This document shows, one piece after another, positions 42,372-53,421 of a stretch of 64,000 nt of DNA; position 1 is the stretch's first letter; the number at the start of each line of letters is the position of its first letter. The stretch is from Sulfuricystis thermophila. GTDB lineage: Bacteria > Pseudomonadota > Gammaproteobacteria > Burkholderiales > Rhodocyclaceae. The stretch covers positions 868,001 to 932,000 of the forward strand of contig NZ_AP019373.1 of assembly GCF_004323595.1 (NCBI RefSeq). Reading direction: 5' to 3'. The notes under the pieces are model-generated. The model saw nothing but the letters and a program-made list of their open reading frames with translations. It did not search any database and had not been told where the DNA came from. The position numbers were made by a program, and so were the translations under genes.

Positions 42372-44172
42372 GGCCGGCACGCTTGCGCTCGTGCGCTTTC
42401 AGGAAACGCTTGCGCAGCCGGATCGACTTCGGCGTGATCTCGACCAGCTCGTCGTCGGCGATGAATTCGACCGCCGATTCGAGTGTGAGCCGGATCGGCG
42501 GGGTGAGCTGCACCGCCTCGTCCTTGCCGGCGGCACGGATGTTGGTGAGCTGCTTGCCCTTGATCGGATTCACCACCAGGTCGTTCTCGCGGCTGTGGAT
42601 ACCGATGATCATGCCCTCGTAGACCGGATCGCCGGGGTTGACGAACATGCGGCCGCGCTCCTGCAGTTTCCACAGCGCATAGGCGACGGCGGCGCCGTCT
42701 TCGGCCGAGACCAGCACGCCGTTCCTGCGGTCGGAGAGCGGGCCGGCCCAGGGGCCGTATTCGTCGAAGACGTGGCTCATCAGGCCCGTGCCGCGGGTCA
42801 GCGTCAAGAATTCGCCCTGGAAGCCGATCAGCCCGCGCGCGGGAATGCGGTATTCGAGGCGCACGCGCCCCTTGCCGTCGGGCTGCATGTCCTGGAGCTC
42901 GCCCTTCCTGCGGCCGAGTTCCTCCATTACTCCGCCCTGATGGGCTTCCTCGACATCCACGGTGAGCATTTCATAGGGCTCCTGCTTCTCGCCATCGACT
43001 TCATGGAGCACCACGCGCGGTCGGGAGACGGCGAGCTCATAGCCTTCGCGGCGCATGTTTTCGAGCAGGATGGTCAGATGCAGCTCGCCGCGGCCGGAAA
43101 CTTCGAAGACATCGGCATTGTCGGTATCCTTGACGCGCAGCGCGACGTTGGAGAGCAGCTCACGCGCCAAGCGTTCGCGGATCTGACGGCTGGTGACGAA
43201 CTTGCCTTCACGACCGGCGAGTGGCGACGTATTGACCTGGAAATTCATCGTCAGCGTCGGTTCATCGACCAGGATCGGCGGTAAGCCCACGGGGTTGTCG
43301 ACGGCGCAGAGCGTGACGCCGATGCCGACTTGTTCGATGCCGGTGACCAGCACGATGTCGCCGGCTTCGGCGTCTTGGGTGGACTCGCGCTCAAGCCCCT
43401 TGAACACGAAGATCTGCCCGACCTTTGCGGTGCCGCGGTGCTCACTGCCATACATTACCGCGACCTGCTGACCGGGCTGCAAATGCCCCTGTTTGATGCG
43501 GCCGATACCGATGCGGCCCAGATACGGGCTGTAGTCGAGCGAGCAGATCTGCAATTGCAGCGGTGCTGCCGAGTCGACGTCGGGTGGCGGCACGTGACGC
43601 AGGATGGCCTCGAAAAGCGGCCGCATGTCGATGCCAGGGGTGTGGGAAGCCATCATCGCGTAGCCGTTCAACGCCGAGGCATAGACGACTGGGAAATCGA
43701 GCTGCTCCTCGGTGGCGCCGAGCTTGTCGAACAGGTCGAAGGTGTGGTCGATCACCCAGTCGGGACGCGCGCCGGGCCGGTCGATCTTGTTGATGACGAC
43801 GATCGGCTTCAAGCCCAGCGCCAGCGCCTTCCGGGTCACGAAGCGCGTCTGCGGCATCGGCCCCTCGACGGCATCGACCAAGAGCAGCACGCCGTCGACC
43901 ATCGACAGCACGCGTTCGACCTCGCCGCCGAAGTCGGCATGGCCCGGGGTGTCGACGATGTTGATGTGGGTGCCCTCCCAATCGATCGCGCAGTTCTTGG
44001 CCAGGATGGTGATGCCGCGTTCCCGTTCGAGGTCGTTGGAATCCATCACCCGCTCGGCGACCTGCTGGTTCTCGCGGAAGGTACCGGACTGGCGCAGCAG
44101 TTGGTCGACCAGGGTGGTCTTGCCGTGGTCGACGTGGGCGATAATGGCGATATTGCGTAAGGCGCGGGACAT
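42352..44172 (-). CDS. typA: Ribosome-associated GTPase TypA/BipA
   Basis: Translational GTPase involved in ribosome assembly and stress adaptation. The 606-aa protein has G1 [10 protein letters not shown]2 RGITI, G3 [15 protein letters not shown]4 NKIDRPGA, then the EF-G-like domains and the TypA C-terminal domain, ending in a Lys/Arg-rich tail. I chose ATG 44172, at the usual [17 protein letters not shown] start. Confidence 0.97.
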   Translation of the reverse strand: MSRALRNIAIIAHVDHGKTTLVDQLLRQSGTFRENQQVAERVMDSNDLERERGITILAKNCAIDWEGTHINIVDTPGHADFGGEVERVLSMVDGVLLLVDAVEGPMPQTRFVTRKALALGLKPIVVINKIDRPGARPDWVIDHTFDLFDKLGATEEQLDFPVVYASALNGYAMMASHTPGIDMRPLFEAILRHVPPPDVDSAAPLQLQICSLDYSPYLGRIGIGRIKQGHLQPGQQVAVMYGSEHRGTAKVGQIFVFKGLERESTQDAEAGDIVLVTGIEQVGIGVTLCAVDNPVGLPPILVDEPTLTMNFQVNTSPLAGREGKFVTSRQIRERLARELLSNVALRVKDTDNADVFEVSGRGELHLTILLENMRREGYELAVSRPRVVLHEVDGEKQEPYEMLTVDVEEAHQGGVMEELGRRKGELQDMQPDGKGRVRLEYRIPARGLIGFQGEFLTLTRGTGLMSHVFDEYGPWAGPLSDRRNGVLVSAEDGAAVAYALWKLQERGRMFVNPGDPVYEGMIIGIHSRENDLVVNPIKGKQLTNIRAAGKDEAVQLTPPIRLTLESAVEFIADDELVEITPKSIRLRKRFLKAHERKRAGREESSE

Positions 44173-44243
44173 GGAGTGGGGCCTGGAAGAAGGGGCGCGC
44201 ATTCTAGCAGAGCCCGTGTACCGGTTTCATGAAGGAGATCAGA

Positions 44244-44996
44244 ATGTTGGCAGTCATCGGCGGCAGCGGCCTCACGCAGCTGGCGAGTCTCGAAGTGCTG
44301 CGCCGCGAAGTGGTGCGCACGCCTTATGGCGAGCCTTCGGGGGTGCTCACTTTCGGCCGCATCGGCAAGCAGGAGGTGGTTTTTCTGCCGCGCCACGGGT
44401 ATGGTCATACGATTCCGCCGCACCGCGTCAACTACCGCGCCAACCTCTGGGCGCTGGTCAAGGCCGCGGGTGCCGAGAACATCGTCTCGGTGGCCTCGGT
44501 CGGGGGCATCCGCGCCGACCTGGGCCCGGGTTCGCTCGTGGTGCCGCACCAGATCATCGATTACACCTGGGGGCGGCCGCATACCTTCTTCGATGGCGGC
44601 GAAGCGCCCGTGGTGCACGTCGATTTCACCGAGCCGTACGACCGTGCCTTGCGCGAACGGCTGCTGTGCGCCGCCGATGCAGTCGGCTTGACGGTGTCCG
44701 GCGCAGCGGTGTATGCCGCGACCCAAGGCCCGCGTCTGGAGAGCGCGGCGGAGATCGAGCGGCTGGCGCGCGACGGCGCCGATGTCGTCGGCATGACGGG
44801 GATGCCCGAGGCAGGGCTGGCGCGCGAGCTGGAAACCCCTTACGCAGCGATCTGTGCGGTGGCGAACTGGGCGGCCGGGCGCGGCGATTCGAAAACGGCG
44901 ATCAGTTTCGCTCAGCTCGAGGCGGTGCTGGAAGAAGCGCTGATCAAGGTGCGGCGGGTGATCGAACACATGTGTGAGTCCGGATTCGCCGGCTGA
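44244..44996 (+). CDS. S-methyl-5'-thioinosine phosphorylase (MTAP family)
   Basis: Purine-salvage phosphorylase of 250 aa: IGGSGLTQL, the phosphate site [26 protein letters not shown] and [15 protein letters not shown]. The last motif resembles methylthioinosine phosphorylases of Pseudomonas-like bacteria rather than methylthioadenosine enzymes; confirmation needs biochemistry. ATG 44244 has a strong ribosome site (AAGGAG); an ATG at 44229 lacks one. Divergent from typA and convergent with glnD. Confidence 0.88.
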   Translation: MLAVIGGSGLTQLASLEVLRREVVRTPYGEPSGVLTFGRIGKQEVVFLPRHGYGHTIPPHRVNYRANLWALVKAAGAENIVSVASVGGIRADLGPGSLVVPHQIIDYTWGRPHTFFDGGEAPVVHVDFTEPYDRALRERLLCAADAVGLTVSGAAVYAATQGPRLESAAEIERLARDGADVVGMTGMPEAGLARELETPYAAICAVANWAAGRGDSKTAISFAQLEAVLEEALIKVRRVIEHMCESGFAG

Positions 44997-44999
44997 GCG

Positions 45000-45023
45000 T
45001 GCCGTCTTGCCAGCGCCGAGTTT
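45000..45023 (+). repeat. 24-base dispersed motif, copy 10 (intergenic)
   Basis: TGCCGT, CTT, GCCAGCGCCGA, G, TTT: a perfect consensus copy in the 26-base gap between convergent phosphorylase and glnD, touching the glnD stop codon. No ordinary terminator hairpin is seen here. Confidence 0.9.
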
Positions 45024-47602
45024 CAGATCTTCAGCGTTTCGAGCAACTCCTGCTCCAACTGCACCAGCGAGGCGGTTTGGCCGAGTTCCGCGCCGCTGAT
45101 CAGGAACGTATCCTCGACGCGTTCGCCGAGCGTCATGATCTTGGCGCCATGCACCGTGATGCCATGCCGCGCCAGCACCAGAGCGATCGCATAGAGTAAG
45201 CCGGTGCGGTCGGCGGCGACGATCGACAGCAGATGATGCCTGCCATTTTCGTCGATGCGAATCGAAACTTCCGGCGCGAGCGGCATATGCCGCACCCGGC
45301 GCGACAGGCGCGCTTGTGGCGGCGATGACAACGGCGGCAGCCGTGTGAGCTCGTCGGCGAGTTCGTGTTCGATGAAGCTCAGCATGTCGCGGTAAGGCAT
45401 CTGATGCTCCGGATCGAGCAGCGCGAAGCTGTCGAGCGCGTAGCCGTGGCGGGTGGTGTGAATCTTGGCATCGACGATCGTGAAGCCCAGACGGGCAAAG
45501 AAACCGCAGATGCGCGCGAATAGCGCCGGCTGGTCGCGCACATAGATCATCACTTGCAGGCCGGCACCCGCCGGGTTCATGCGCGCACGGACCAAAGGAG
45601 TGTCCGGCGCCGGCCGATGGTAGAGCTGCTGGGTGTGCCAGGCGATTTCGTCACTGTCGTGGCGCAGGAAGTAGGCGGTATCGAATTCGCGCCACAAGGC
45701 GTCCTCGATGCCGGAGCGCAGGCCACGCAGTCGCAGCTTGCCGCGCGCCTCCTCCTGGCGTTCTTCCACACCGCCTGACGAGATACGACTCTCCCCGGTC
45801 AGCAATGGTCGCGTCAGCCGGAAGAGATCCTCGAGCAATTTGGCCTTCCAGGGGTTCCAAACTTTCGGCCCGGTACCGCGGATGTCGCAGACGGTGAGCA
45901 GATACAGCGCGGTCAGCCGCTCTTCCGTGCCGACGAGTGCAGCGAAGCGGCGGATCACCTCGGGATCGGTGAGGTCGCGTTTTTGTGCAAACAGCGACAT
46001 CGTCAGATGATGCTCGACGAGGAAGACGATCAGCGCCGTATCGTCCCGACTGATGCCGTGAGCGCGACAGAAGCGACGCGCATCGCGCATGCCGAGCTGC
46101 GAATGATCGCCACCGCGCCCCTTGGCGATGTCGTGGAACAGTGCGGCGACATAAAGCCGCCAGCGGTCCGGGAACTCCGCCATCAGGCGCGAGTGTTCGG
46201 GATATTCGTGGGCGAATTCGGGCAGCGAGAGGCGGCGCAGGTTGCGCACCACCTGCAGGATGTGCTGATCGACGGTATAGACATGGAACAGGTCGTGCTG
46301 CATGCGCCCGACGATGCGGCCGAAGGCGGGCAGATAGGCGCCGAGGAGGTCGAACTGGTTCATGCGCCGCAGCTGGTGGGTCAGCCCACGTTGCGTCTTG
46401 AACAACGCGAGGAAGCTGGCGCGGTTGGCCGCATCGCGCCGGAACGCGGCATCGATGTGCCGCCGCGCATGCCACAGGGCGCGCAGTGTGCGGGCCGTCA
46501 TGCCTTTCAGTTCCGGACGCTGGGAGAGCAGCAAAAAGCTCTTCAGCAATGCTGCCGGCTGGCGTTCGAAGAGGTCGTCGCTGCGGATGTCGAGCAGATT
46601 CTGATCGATCTGGAAATCGGCGTCGATGGCAATGGGGGCAACGGCGCGGCGTTGCTCCAGCCGGGCGGCCAAATCGAGCAGGATTAGCGTGTTCAGCTGC
46701 GTGATGCGCTTGGCGTTACGGTAATAGCGCTGCATCAGGACTTCGGAAGCGCGGCGGTGGGTGGTGGCGGCGATTCCAAGACTTTTGGCGAGTGCTTCCT
46801 GATGGTCGAACAACAAGCGGTCTTCGCGCCGGCGGGCGATCAGGTGCAAAGCGATCCGCACGCGGCGCAGGAAGTTTTCCGTGCCCGCCAGTTGTCGTGC
46901 TTCGAGCGCCGAGACGATGCCTTGGCGGGCGAGCGCCTGCCAGCCGATGGCCCCGGTCGCCGCGCGCCCGACCCAGAGGATGATCTGCAGGTCGCGCAGG
47001 CCGCCGGGATGTTCCTTGCAGTTCGGTTCCAGCGCGTAGGGCGTGTCCTGATATTTCGCGTAACGCTCTTCCTGTTCGAGGCGTTTCGCCCGAAAAAAGG
47101 CCAGCGGCTCGAGCTGCGTGGCAAAGGCGGTGTGAAAGCGCTCGTACAGTGCGCGGTCGCCGCACAAGAAGCGCGCTTCGAGCAGCGCGGTCTGGATCGT
47201 GATGTCGCGCGAGGCTTCGCTCAGGCACTCGCCGATGCTGCGCACGCTGTGACCGATTTCGAGGCCGATGTCCCAGAGCATGCCGATGAGCGATTCCAGT
47301 TGCGGCGTATGGTTCTCGCCGGCATCCTCCGGCAGCAAGATCAAGAGATCGACATCCGATGCCGGGTAGAGCTCGCCGCGTCCGTAGCCGCCGACGGCGA
47401 CGAGCGCCAACTGCCGGTCCATCCCGGCGGTCCGCCAGAGGTGGCGCAGCACACGGTCGATCAGCCGGGCGGTGCCGTGGAGCAGGGCGGCGGGGTGGCC
47501 GCCGGCGAGATAGCGCTGCTGCAATGCCTCGCGTTGCGTCCGCAACTGGTCGCGACAGAAGGCGATCAGATCGCTTGAAGGGGCGGGGCAGGGCTTTGCC
47601 AA
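45023..47602 (-). CDS. glnD: PII uridylyltransferase / uridylyl-removing enzyme
   Basis: Senses glutamine and modifies the PII nitrogen regulators. The 859-aa protein has the nucleotidyltransferase motif GGYGRGELYPASDVDLLILL, an HD domain (residues about 425-560) with ALFHDIAKGRGGDHS, and two ACT domains at the C-terminus (MIYVRDQPALFARICGFFARLG and LLSIVAADRTGLLYAIALVLARHG). It follows map by 13 bases. Confidence 0.97.
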   Translation of the reverse strand: MAKPCPAPSSDLIAFCRDQLRTQREALQQRYLAGGHPAALLHGTARLIDRVLRHLWRTAGMDRQLALVAVGGYGRGELYPASDVDLLILLPEDAGENHTPQLESLIGMLWDIGLEIGHSVRSIGECLSEASRDITIQTALLEARFLCGDRALYERFHTAFATQLEPLAFFRAKRLEQEERYAKYQDTPYALEPNCKEHPGGLRDLQIILWVGRAATGAIGWQALARQGIVSALEARQLAGTENFLRRVRIALHLIARRREDRLLFDHQEALAKSLGIAATTHRRASEVLMQRYYRNAKRITQLNTLILLDLAARLEQRRAVAPIAIDADFQIDQNLLDIRSDDLFERQPAALLKSFLLLSQRPELKGMTARTLRALWHARRHIDAAFRRDAANRASFLALFKTQRGLTHQLRRMNQFDLLGAYLPAFGRIVGRMQHDLFHVYTVDQHILQVVRNLRRLSLPEFAHEYPEHSRLMAEFPDRWRLYVAALFHDIAKGRGGDHSQLGMRDARRFCRAHGISRDDTALIVFLVEHHLTMSLFAQKRDLTDPEVIRRFAALVGTEERLTALYLLTVCDIRGTGPKVWNPWKAKLLEDLFRLTRPLLTGESRISSGGVEERQEEARGKLRLRGLRSGIEDALWREFDTAYFLRHDSDEIAWHTQQLYHRPAPDTPLVRARMNPAGAGLQVMIYVRDQPALFARICGFFARLGFTIVDAKIHTTRHGYALDSFALLDPEHQMPYRDMLSFIEHELADELTRLPPLSSPPQARLSRRVRHMPLAPEVSIRIDENGRHHLLSIVAADRTGLLYAIALVLARHGITVHGAKIMTLGERVEDTFLISGAELGQTASLVQLEQELLETLKI

Positions 47603-47615
47603 AGCGGCGAAATAT

Positions 47616-48422
47616 TCAGGACTGGAGAGGATTGGGCGGCGCGCCCGCCGACAATGTCAGCACCTCGACGCCGGTCTCGGTGACCGCGACGGTGTGCTCC
47701 CACTGCGCGGAGAGGCTGCGGTCCTTGGTGACGATCGTCCAGCCATCGGCCAATTCGGAGATCGCGGCCTTGCCGGCATTGATCATCGGCTCGATGGTGA
47801 ACACCATGCCGGGCTCCAGGCGCAGACCCTCGCCGCGCTTGCCGTAATGGAGCACCTGCGGTTCTTCGTGGAACTTGCGGCCGATGCCGTGGCCGCAGAA
47901 CTCGCGCACCACCGAAAAGCCATTGGCTTCGGCATGGCGCTGGATCGCCGCGCCGATGTCGCCCAGGTGCGCGCCCGGACGCACTGCCGCGATGCCGAGC
48001 CAGAGGCACTCGTGGGTGACGCGGATCAGCCGCCTGGCGAGGATCGAGGCGGCGGCCTCCCCGCCCGCGACGAACATGCGGGAAGTGTCGCCATGCCAGC
48101 CGTCCTTGATCGTCGTGATGTCGAGATTGACGATATCGCCTTTCTTGAGCGGGCGGTCGTTGGGCACGCCATGACAGACCTGATGATTGACCGAGGCGCA
48201 GATCGATTTCGGGTATGGCACATAGCCGGGCGGCGCGTAGTTGAGCGGGGCGGGGATGCAGCCCTGCACCTTGACCATGTAATCATGGCACAACCGGTCG
48301 AGCTCATCGGTGGTGACACCGGGTTTCACGAAAGGCTCGATGTAGTCGAGTACCTCACCGGCGAGCCGGCCGGCGATGCGCATCTTTTCGATTTCTTCTG
48401 GGGTCTTGATCGTGACGCTCAT
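47616..48422 (-). CDS. map: Methionine aminopeptidase type I
   Basis: Removes the initiator methionine from new proteins. The 268-aa enzyme has the five metal ligands in NLDITTIKDGWHGDTSRMF (two Asp), FCGHGIGRKFHEEP (His), FTIEPMIN (Glu) and QWEHTVAV (Glu). Divergent from rpsB, the common bacterial arrangement. Confidence 0.97.
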   Translation of the reverse strand: MSVTIKTPEEIEKMRIAGRLAGEVLDYIEPFVKPGVTTDELDRLCHDYMVKVQGCIPAPLNYAPPGYVPYPKSICASVNHQVCHGVPNDRPLKKGDIVNLDITTIKDGWHGDTSRMFVAGGEAAASILARRLIRVTHECLWLGIAAVRPGAHLGDIGAAIQRHAEANGFSVVREFCGHGIGRKFHEEPQVLHYGKRGEGLRLEPGMVFTIEPMINAGKAAISELADGWTIVTKDRSLSAQWEHTVAVTETGVEVLTLSAGAPPNPLQS

Positions 48423-48498
48423 TTTTCTCTGTGGGGCGATGGTGATCGCAATGATTCTAACCCCTCGCGCGGCGAGAAAGCCCCGCCGCTACCGCCCG

Positions 48499-48528
48499 TT
48501 GCGATAGGGCGCGAAATGCATTTATAAT
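48499..48528 (+). promoter_or_regulatory. Sigma-70 promoter of rpsB with a structured leader
   Basis: TTGCGA (48499-48504) and TATAAT (48523-48528) are 18 bases apart. The leader of about 110 bases (to ATG 48644) contains two hairpins (around 48536-48554 and 48587-48601). S2 commonly represses its own mRNA through leader structure; whether this leader does so is untested. Confidence 0.6.
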
Positions 48529-48643
48529 TCGCCGCTTGTCTTGCCTGGCAGGACAAAATTCACACACCCGGCGCCGAATGGGTGCCCGCATCGGGCGGGA
48601 ACCAGCCGGGTGGCGGACCAACCCATATCGGAGATCGATCGCA

Positions 48644-49399
48644 ATGAGCACCACCATGCGCCAGATGCTGGAGGCCGGCGTGCATTTCGGCCACCAGACG
48701 CGTTTCTGGAACCCCAAGATGGCCCCATTCATTTTCGGCCATCGCAACAAGATCCACATCATCAACCTCGAAAAGACCCTCGCCAAGTACAACGAGGCGA
48801 TGGACTTCCTCAAGAAGCTGTCGGCGAAGAAGGGTACCGTGCTGTTCGTCGGCACCAAGCGCCAGGCGCGCGAGATCATTGCCGAGGAAGCGCAACGTGC
48901 CGGCATGCCCTATGTCGATGAGCGTTGGTTGGGCGGCATGCTGACCAACTTCAAGACCGTCAAGCAATCATTGAAGCGTCTCAAGGAAATGGAGCAGATG
49001 GTCGAGGATGGCACGCTCGAGAAAATGAACAAGAAAGAAGGCTTGATGCTGACGCGTGAACTTGCCAAGCTGCAAAAGAGCCTCGGTGGCATCAAGGACA
49101 TGGCGGCGTTGCCGGATGCGCTGTTCGTCATCGACGTCGGCTATCACAAGATTGCCGTCACCGAAGCCAACAAGCTCGGGATCCCGATCGTCGGTGTCGT
49201 CGATACCAATCACAGCCCGATCGGCATCGACTACGTGATCCCGGGCAACGACGACTCCTCGCGCGCGATCCGTCTCTATGCGCGCGGCGCCGCGGATGCC
49301 ATTCTGGAAGGCCGGAATCAGGCGATCGACGAGGTGGTGCAGCAGTTGGCCGGCGACGATGAGTTCGTCGAGGTCGCGGAAGAAGAAACGGAAGAGTGA
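48644..49399 (+). CDS. rpsB: 30S ribosomal protein S2
   Basis: Small-subunit ribosomal protein of 251 aa. The conserved start [24 protein letters not shown] and [30 protein letters not shown] are present. First gene of rpsB-tsf-pyrH-frr; its start is fixed by the family N-terminus and an upstream GGAG. Confidence 0.98.
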   Translation: MSTTMRQMLEAGVHFGHQTRFWNPKMAPFIFGHRNKIHIINLEKTLAKYNEAMDFLKKLSAKKGTVLFVGTKRQAREIIAEEAQRAGMPYVDERWLGGMLTNFKTVKQSLKRLKEMEQMVEDGTLEKMNKKEGLMLTRELAKLQKSLGGIKDMAALPDALFVIDVGYHKIAVTEANKLGIPIVGVVDTNHSPIGIDYVIPGNDDSSRAIRLYARGAADAILEGRNQAIDEVVQQLAGDDEFVEVAEEETEE

Positions 49400-49418
49400 G
49401 CATAGGGAGCAGATGAGC

Positions 49419-50312
49419 ATGGCTGAAATTACCGCGAGCATGGTCAAGGAGCTGCGCGAGAAGACCGACGCGCCGATGATGGAATGCAAGAAGGCGCTCA
49501 GCGAGGCGGGCGGCGACATGGCCAAGGCCGAGGAGATCCTGCGCGTCAAGCTCGGCAACAAGGCAACCAAGGCGGCGACCCGCATCGCCGCCGAGGGGGT
49601 CATCGGCATGTATCTGGCCGCCGACGGCAAGCTGGGCGCGATGGTCGAAGTGAACTCCGAAACCGATTTCGTCGCCAAGAACGACGAGTTCGTTGCGCTG
49701 GCAAAGAATTGTGCCGAGCTCGTCGCGACGCAGAACCCTGCCGATGTCGCAGCGCTTTCTGCACTGCCGCTGGGCGATGGCACGGTCGAATCGACGCGTG
49801 CCGCCCTGGTCGGCAAGATCGGCGAGAACATGACGATCCGCCGCTTCGTGCGCATGGAGGCGAAAGGCAAGCTCGCTGCCTATGTGCATGGTGGTTCGAA
49901 GATTGGCGTGCTGGTCGATGTCAGTGGCGGTGATGATCAGATGGCCAAGGACATCGCGATGCACATTGCCGCCTCCAAGCCCAAGGCGCTGGATGCCTCC
50001 GGCGTGCCGGCCGAACTCTTGGACACCGAGCGGCGCATTGCGATCGAAAAGGCGCGCGAGGCCGGCAAGCCCGAAGCGATGCTCGAGAAGATCGCCGAAG
50101 GCACGGTGCAGAAGTTCCTCAAGGACGTCACGCTGCTGGGTCAGGTGTTCGTCAAGGCCGAGGACGGCAAGCAGACCATCGGTGAGCTGCTGAAGAGCAA
50201 GGGCGCGACGGTCAACGCCTTCACGCTCTACATCGTCGGCGAAGGGATTGAAAAGAAACAGTCCGACTTCGCTGCCGAAGTGGCCGCCCAGGCTGCCGCC
50301 GCCAAGAAGTAA
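49419..50312 (+). CDS. tsf: Elongation factor Ts
   Basis: Guanine-nucleotide exchange factor for EF-Tu. The 297-aa protein has the UBA-like start [27 protein letters not shown], the core [12 protein letters not shown] and the C-terminal coiled coil and module. AGGGAG at 49404-49409 is nine bases from ATG 49419 and only three from ATG 49413, so I chose 49419. Confidence 0.98.
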   Translation: MAEITASMVKELREKTDAPMMECKKALSEAGGDMAKAEEILRVKLGNKATKAATRIAAEGVIGMYLAADGKLGAMVEVNSETDFVAKNDEFVALAKNCAELVATQNPADVAALSALPLGDGTVESTRAALVGKIGENMTIRRFVRMEAKGKLAAYVHGGSKIGVLVDVSGGDDQMAKDIAMHIAASKPKALDASGVPAELLDTERRIAIEKAREAGKPEAMLEKIAEGTVQKFLKDVTLLGQVFVKAEDGKQTIGELLKSKGATVNAFTLYIVGEGIEKKQSDFAAEVAAQAAAAKK

Positions 50313-50320
50313 GCATCATC

Positions 50321-51043
50321 ATGCCGGCCGCCGCACCGCGTTACCGTCGCATCCTGCTCAAGCTCTCCGGCGAGGCGTTGATGGGCGACGATGCCTATGG
50401 CATCAATCGCGAGACGCTCTGGCGGATCGTCAACGAGGTCAAGGCGGTCGCCGATCTCGGCGTCGAGATCGGCGTGGTGATCGGCGGCGGCAACATCTTC
50501 CGTGGCGTAGCCGGTGCCTCCTCGGGCATGGACCGCGCCACCGCCGACTACATGGGCATGCTGGCGACCGTGATGAATGCGATGGCGCTCGCCGACGCGA
50601 TGCGCCAGGCGGGTATGAATGCGCGCGTGCAGTCGGCGCTGACCATCGAACAGGTCGTCGAGCCCTACATCCGCGGCAAGGCGATCCGCTATCTCGAAGA
50701 AGGCAGGGTCGTCATCTTCGGCGGTGGCACCGGCAATCCGTTCTTCACCACCGACACGGCGGCTGCGCTGCGCGGCTCGGAGATCGGCGCCGAGATCGTC
50801 TTGAAGGCCACCAAAGTCGATGGCGTGTATAGCGCCGATCCGAAGAAGGATCCGGCCGCGATCCGCTACACCAAGATCAGCTTCGACGAGGCGATCGGCC
50901 GGGGCTTGGGCGTCATGGATGCCACCGCCTTCGCGCTGTGCCGCGACCAAAAGTTGCCGATCAACGTGTTCTCGATCTTCAAGCCCGGCGCCTTAAAGCG
51001 TGTCGTGATGGGTGAGGACGAGGGCACGCTGGTCCATTGCTGA
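50321..51043 (+). CDS. pyrH: UMP kinase
   Basis: Phosphorylates UMP to UDP. The 240-aa amino-acid-kinase-fold protein has [40 protein letters not shown] and [15 protein letters not shown]. It follows tsf by eight bases. Confidence 0.98.
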   Translation: MPAAAPRYRRILLKLSGEALMGDDAYGINRETLWRIVNEVKAVADLGVEIGVVIGGGNIFRGVAGASSGMDRATADYMGMLATVMNAMALADAMRQAGMNARVQSALTIEQVVEPYIRGKAIRYLEEGRVVIFGGGTGNPFFTTDTAAALRGSEIGAEIVLKATKVDGVYSADPKKDPAAIRYTKISFDEAIGRGLGVMDATAFALCRDQKLPINVFSIFKPGALKRVVMGEDEGTLVHC

Positions 51044-51059
51044 TGAGCGGGAGTTTTCC

Positions 51060-51620
51060 ATGATCATTGCAGAACTGAAGAAAACCACCGAACACAAGAT
51101 GCAGAAGAGCGTCGAGGCTCTGAAGGCCGATCTCGCCAAGGTGCGCACCGGCCGGGCCCATACCGGGCTGCTCGATCACGTGATGGTCGACTATTACGGC
51201 AGCCTGGTGCCGATCAACCAGGTGGCGAACGTCACGCTGCTCGATGCGCGCACCATCGGCGTGCAGCCGTGGGAAAAGGGCATGGGGCCGAAGATCGAGA
51301 AAGCGATCCGCGAATCCGATCTGGGCCTCAATCCTTCGGCACAGGGCGATCTGCTGCGCGTGCCGATGCCGATGCTCACCGAGGAACGGCGCCGCGATCT
51401 GATCAAAGTGGTGCGCCACGAAGGCGAGACCGCCAAGGTGGCGGTGCGCAACCTGCGCCGCGATGCGATCACTCATCTCAAGGATGCGCTCAAGAAGCAC
51501 GAGATTTCCGAAGACGAGGAACGGCGCGCACAAGACGAGGTGCAGAAGCTCACCGACAAGTATGTTGCCGAGATCGACAAGCTGCTCGCCGAAAAGGAAA
51601 AGGACCTGATGGCCGTCTAG
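51060..51620 (+). CDS. frr: Ribosome recycling factor
   Basis: Splits post-termination ribosomes together with EF-G. The 186-aa protein has [20 protein letters not shown], the domain II linker and [15 protein letters not shown]. Seventeen bases after pyrH, ATG 51060. Confidence 0.98.
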   Translation: MIIAELKKTTEHKMQKSVEALKADLAKVRTGRAHTGLLDHVMVDYYGSLVPINQVANVTLLDARTIGVQPWEKGMGPKIEKAIRESDLGLNPSAQGDLLRVPMPMLTEERRRDLIKVVRHEGETAKVAVRNLRRDAITHLKDALKKHEISEDEERRAQDEVQKLTDKYVAEIDKLLAEKEKDLMAV

Positions 51621-51645
51621 GCCGTCGGCGTTCGCGCAGGCCGCG

Positions 51646-52431
51646 ATGTTTTCCAGCTCGACACGCAGCATTCCCGAAACACGCAGCGTTCCGCGCCATC
51701 TGGCGATCATCATGGATGGCAACGGGCGCTGGGCGAAGCAGCGTTTCCTGCCCCGTGTCGCCGGCCATCAGCAGGGCCTCGAGGCGGTGCGCCGTATCGT
51801 GCGTGCCTCGATCGAGCGCGGTATCGAGTATCTGACGCTGTTCGCCTTCAGCTCGGAAAACTGGCGCCGTCCTCCCGAGGAAGTCGGTTTCCTGATGAAT
51901 CTGTTCATGGCGGCGCTGGAGCGCGAGGTCGGCAAGCTGCATCAGAACGGTGTGCGCCTGCGCGTCGTCGGCGATCTGGCCGCATTCGAGCCGCGCCTCA
52001 TCGACCTGATCCGCCGCGGCGAGAATCTCACCGCGGAAAACAGAAAGCTCACCCTGACGATCGCTGCCAACTACGGTGGTCGCTGGGATTTGATGCAGGC
52101 GATGAACGGCCTGGCGCTGGCTTATCCGGAAAAGGCCGGCAGCTATACCGAGGCGGATCTGGAGCCTTTCCTGGCGATGAGCTACGCGCCCGAGCCGGAC
52201 CTGTTCATCCGCACCGGCGGCGAACAGCGCATCAGCAACTTCCTGCTCTGGCAGCTCGCCTACTGCGAGTTGTATTTCACCGAAACCTTCTGGCCCGATT
52301 TCGATGCCGCGGCGCTCGATGCCGCGATCGAGAGCTACCGGCGCCGCGAGCGGCGTTTTGGGCGCACTAGCGAGCAGTTGGCGAGTTCCGCTGGAATTGT
52401 TCCGTCGGTGGCGGAATTGATGAAAAAATGA
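51646..52431 (+). CDS. uppS: Undecaprenyl diphosphate synthase
   Basis: Makes the C55 isoprenoid carrier for peptidoglycan and other envelope polymers. The 261-aa cis-prenyltransferase has [41 protein letters not shown] and [12 protein letters not shown]. The first ~20 residues are variable. Confidence 0.97.
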   Translation: MFSSSTRSIPETRSVPRHLAIIMDGNGRWAKQRFLPRVAGHQQGLEAVRRIVRASIERGIEYLTLFAFSSENWRRPPEEVGFLMNLFMAALEREVGKLHQNGVRLRVVGDLAAFEPRLIDLIRRGENLTAENRKLTLTIAANYGGRWDLMQAMNGLALAYPEKAGSYTEADLEPFLAMSYAPEPDLFIRTGGEQRISNFLLWQLAYCELYFTETFWPDFDAAALDAAIESYRRRERRFGRTSEQLASSAGIVPSVAELMKK

Positions 52432-52638
52432 AACCGCTGCATGACGCCGCGAGCGGGATGGGATGCAAGGCGCCCGGAGCGCAGAGACCGAGACATATCG
52501 AGTGGATAGGCGAGGGAGCGAAAACGAAGTTTCGGCGCAGGCTAACATCGGCGCAGCCGATGTTAAGCGAAGCGGCCGGAGCCAACACCGCGCAACGCTG
52601 CAGACCGCCCGCGCAGCCAGTCAGGCAGAGGTTTCGCT
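52432..52638 (+). other. Structured intergenic region between uppS and cdsA
   Basis: A 207-base gap interrupts an otherwise tightly packed operon. It holds a perfect hairpin (52543-52552 with 52556-52565, ten base pairs, three-base loop) without a following T-run, plus purine-rich sequence with no credible ORF. It may be a dispersed repeat, an mRNA processing or stability element, or a remnant of an inserted sequence; no second copy was seen in the window. Confidence 0.55.
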
Positions 52639-53421
52639 ATGCTTAAGGCGCGGATCATCACCGCGCTGTTCCTCGTCGCCGGCTTCCTCGCCGTCCTGTT
52701 TCTGCTGCCGTCGCGTCCGGCGGGCATCATCTTCGCACTGGTGGCCGCCCTTGCCGCCTGGGAATGGGCCGGGTTGATGCAGGCAGCCAGCCGCGGGCGC
52801 ATCGCCTACGGGCTGTTGACCTTCGGATTGTGCCTGCTGTTCTGGACACGACCAGAAGACGGTTTTCCGCTGCTCTGGGGGCTCGGTGCGCTGTTCTGGC
52901 TCGGCTTTGCGCCCCTGTGGCTGAAGCGGCAATGGTCCACCGCCTGTGCCACCCTCGGCCTGGTCCTGATTTTGCCCGCCTGGGCGGCGCTGGCGGCCTT
53001 GCATGAACGCAGCCCGCTGCTGTTGCTGGCCGTGATGGCGCTGGTCTGGGTCGCGGACATCGCGGCCTATTTCAGCGGTCGCGCCTTCGGCCGCCATAAA
53101 CTCGCACCGAGCATCAGCCCGGGAAAGACCTGGGAGGGCGTGGCCGGCGCGATGGCCGGTGTGCTCGTCTATGGCTTCGCGGTCGCTCCCACGCTGCCGG
53201 CCGTGCAAAACCTCGACCGGCTTGTGCTGGTCGGCTGCCTGCTGCTGCTCACCGCGCTGTCGATCGTCGGTGACCTGTTCGAGTCGCTGGCCAAGCGCCA
53301 GGCCGGCGTCAAGGACAGCAGCCAGTTGCTGCCCGGGCATGGCGGCATACTCGATCGTATCGACAGCCAGCTGTCGACCCTGCCGCTCGTCGCGCTGGGC
53401 ATCCATCTCTGGCTGTCATGA
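52639..53421 (+). CDS. cdsA: Phosphatidate cytidylyltransferase
   Basis: Makes CDP-diacylglycerol for phospholipid synthesis. The 260-aa inner-membrane protein has about eight helices and the signature from [18 protein letters not shown] to SPGKTWEG, then the C-terminal [28 protein letters not shown]. The dxr start overlaps its stop by four bases. Confidence 0.96.
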   Translation: MLKARIITALFLVAGFLAVLFLLPSRPAGIIFALVAALAAWEWAGLMQAASRGRIAYGLLTFGLCLLFWTRPEDGFPLLWGLGALFWLGFAPLWLKRQWSTACATLGLVLILPAWAALAALHERSPLLLLAVMALVWVADIAAYFSGRAFGRHKLAPSISPGKTWEGVAGAMAGVLVYGFAVAPTLPAVQNLDRLVLVGCLLLLTALSIVGDLFESLAKRQAGVKDSSQLLPGHGGILDRIDSQLSTLPLVALGIHLWLS

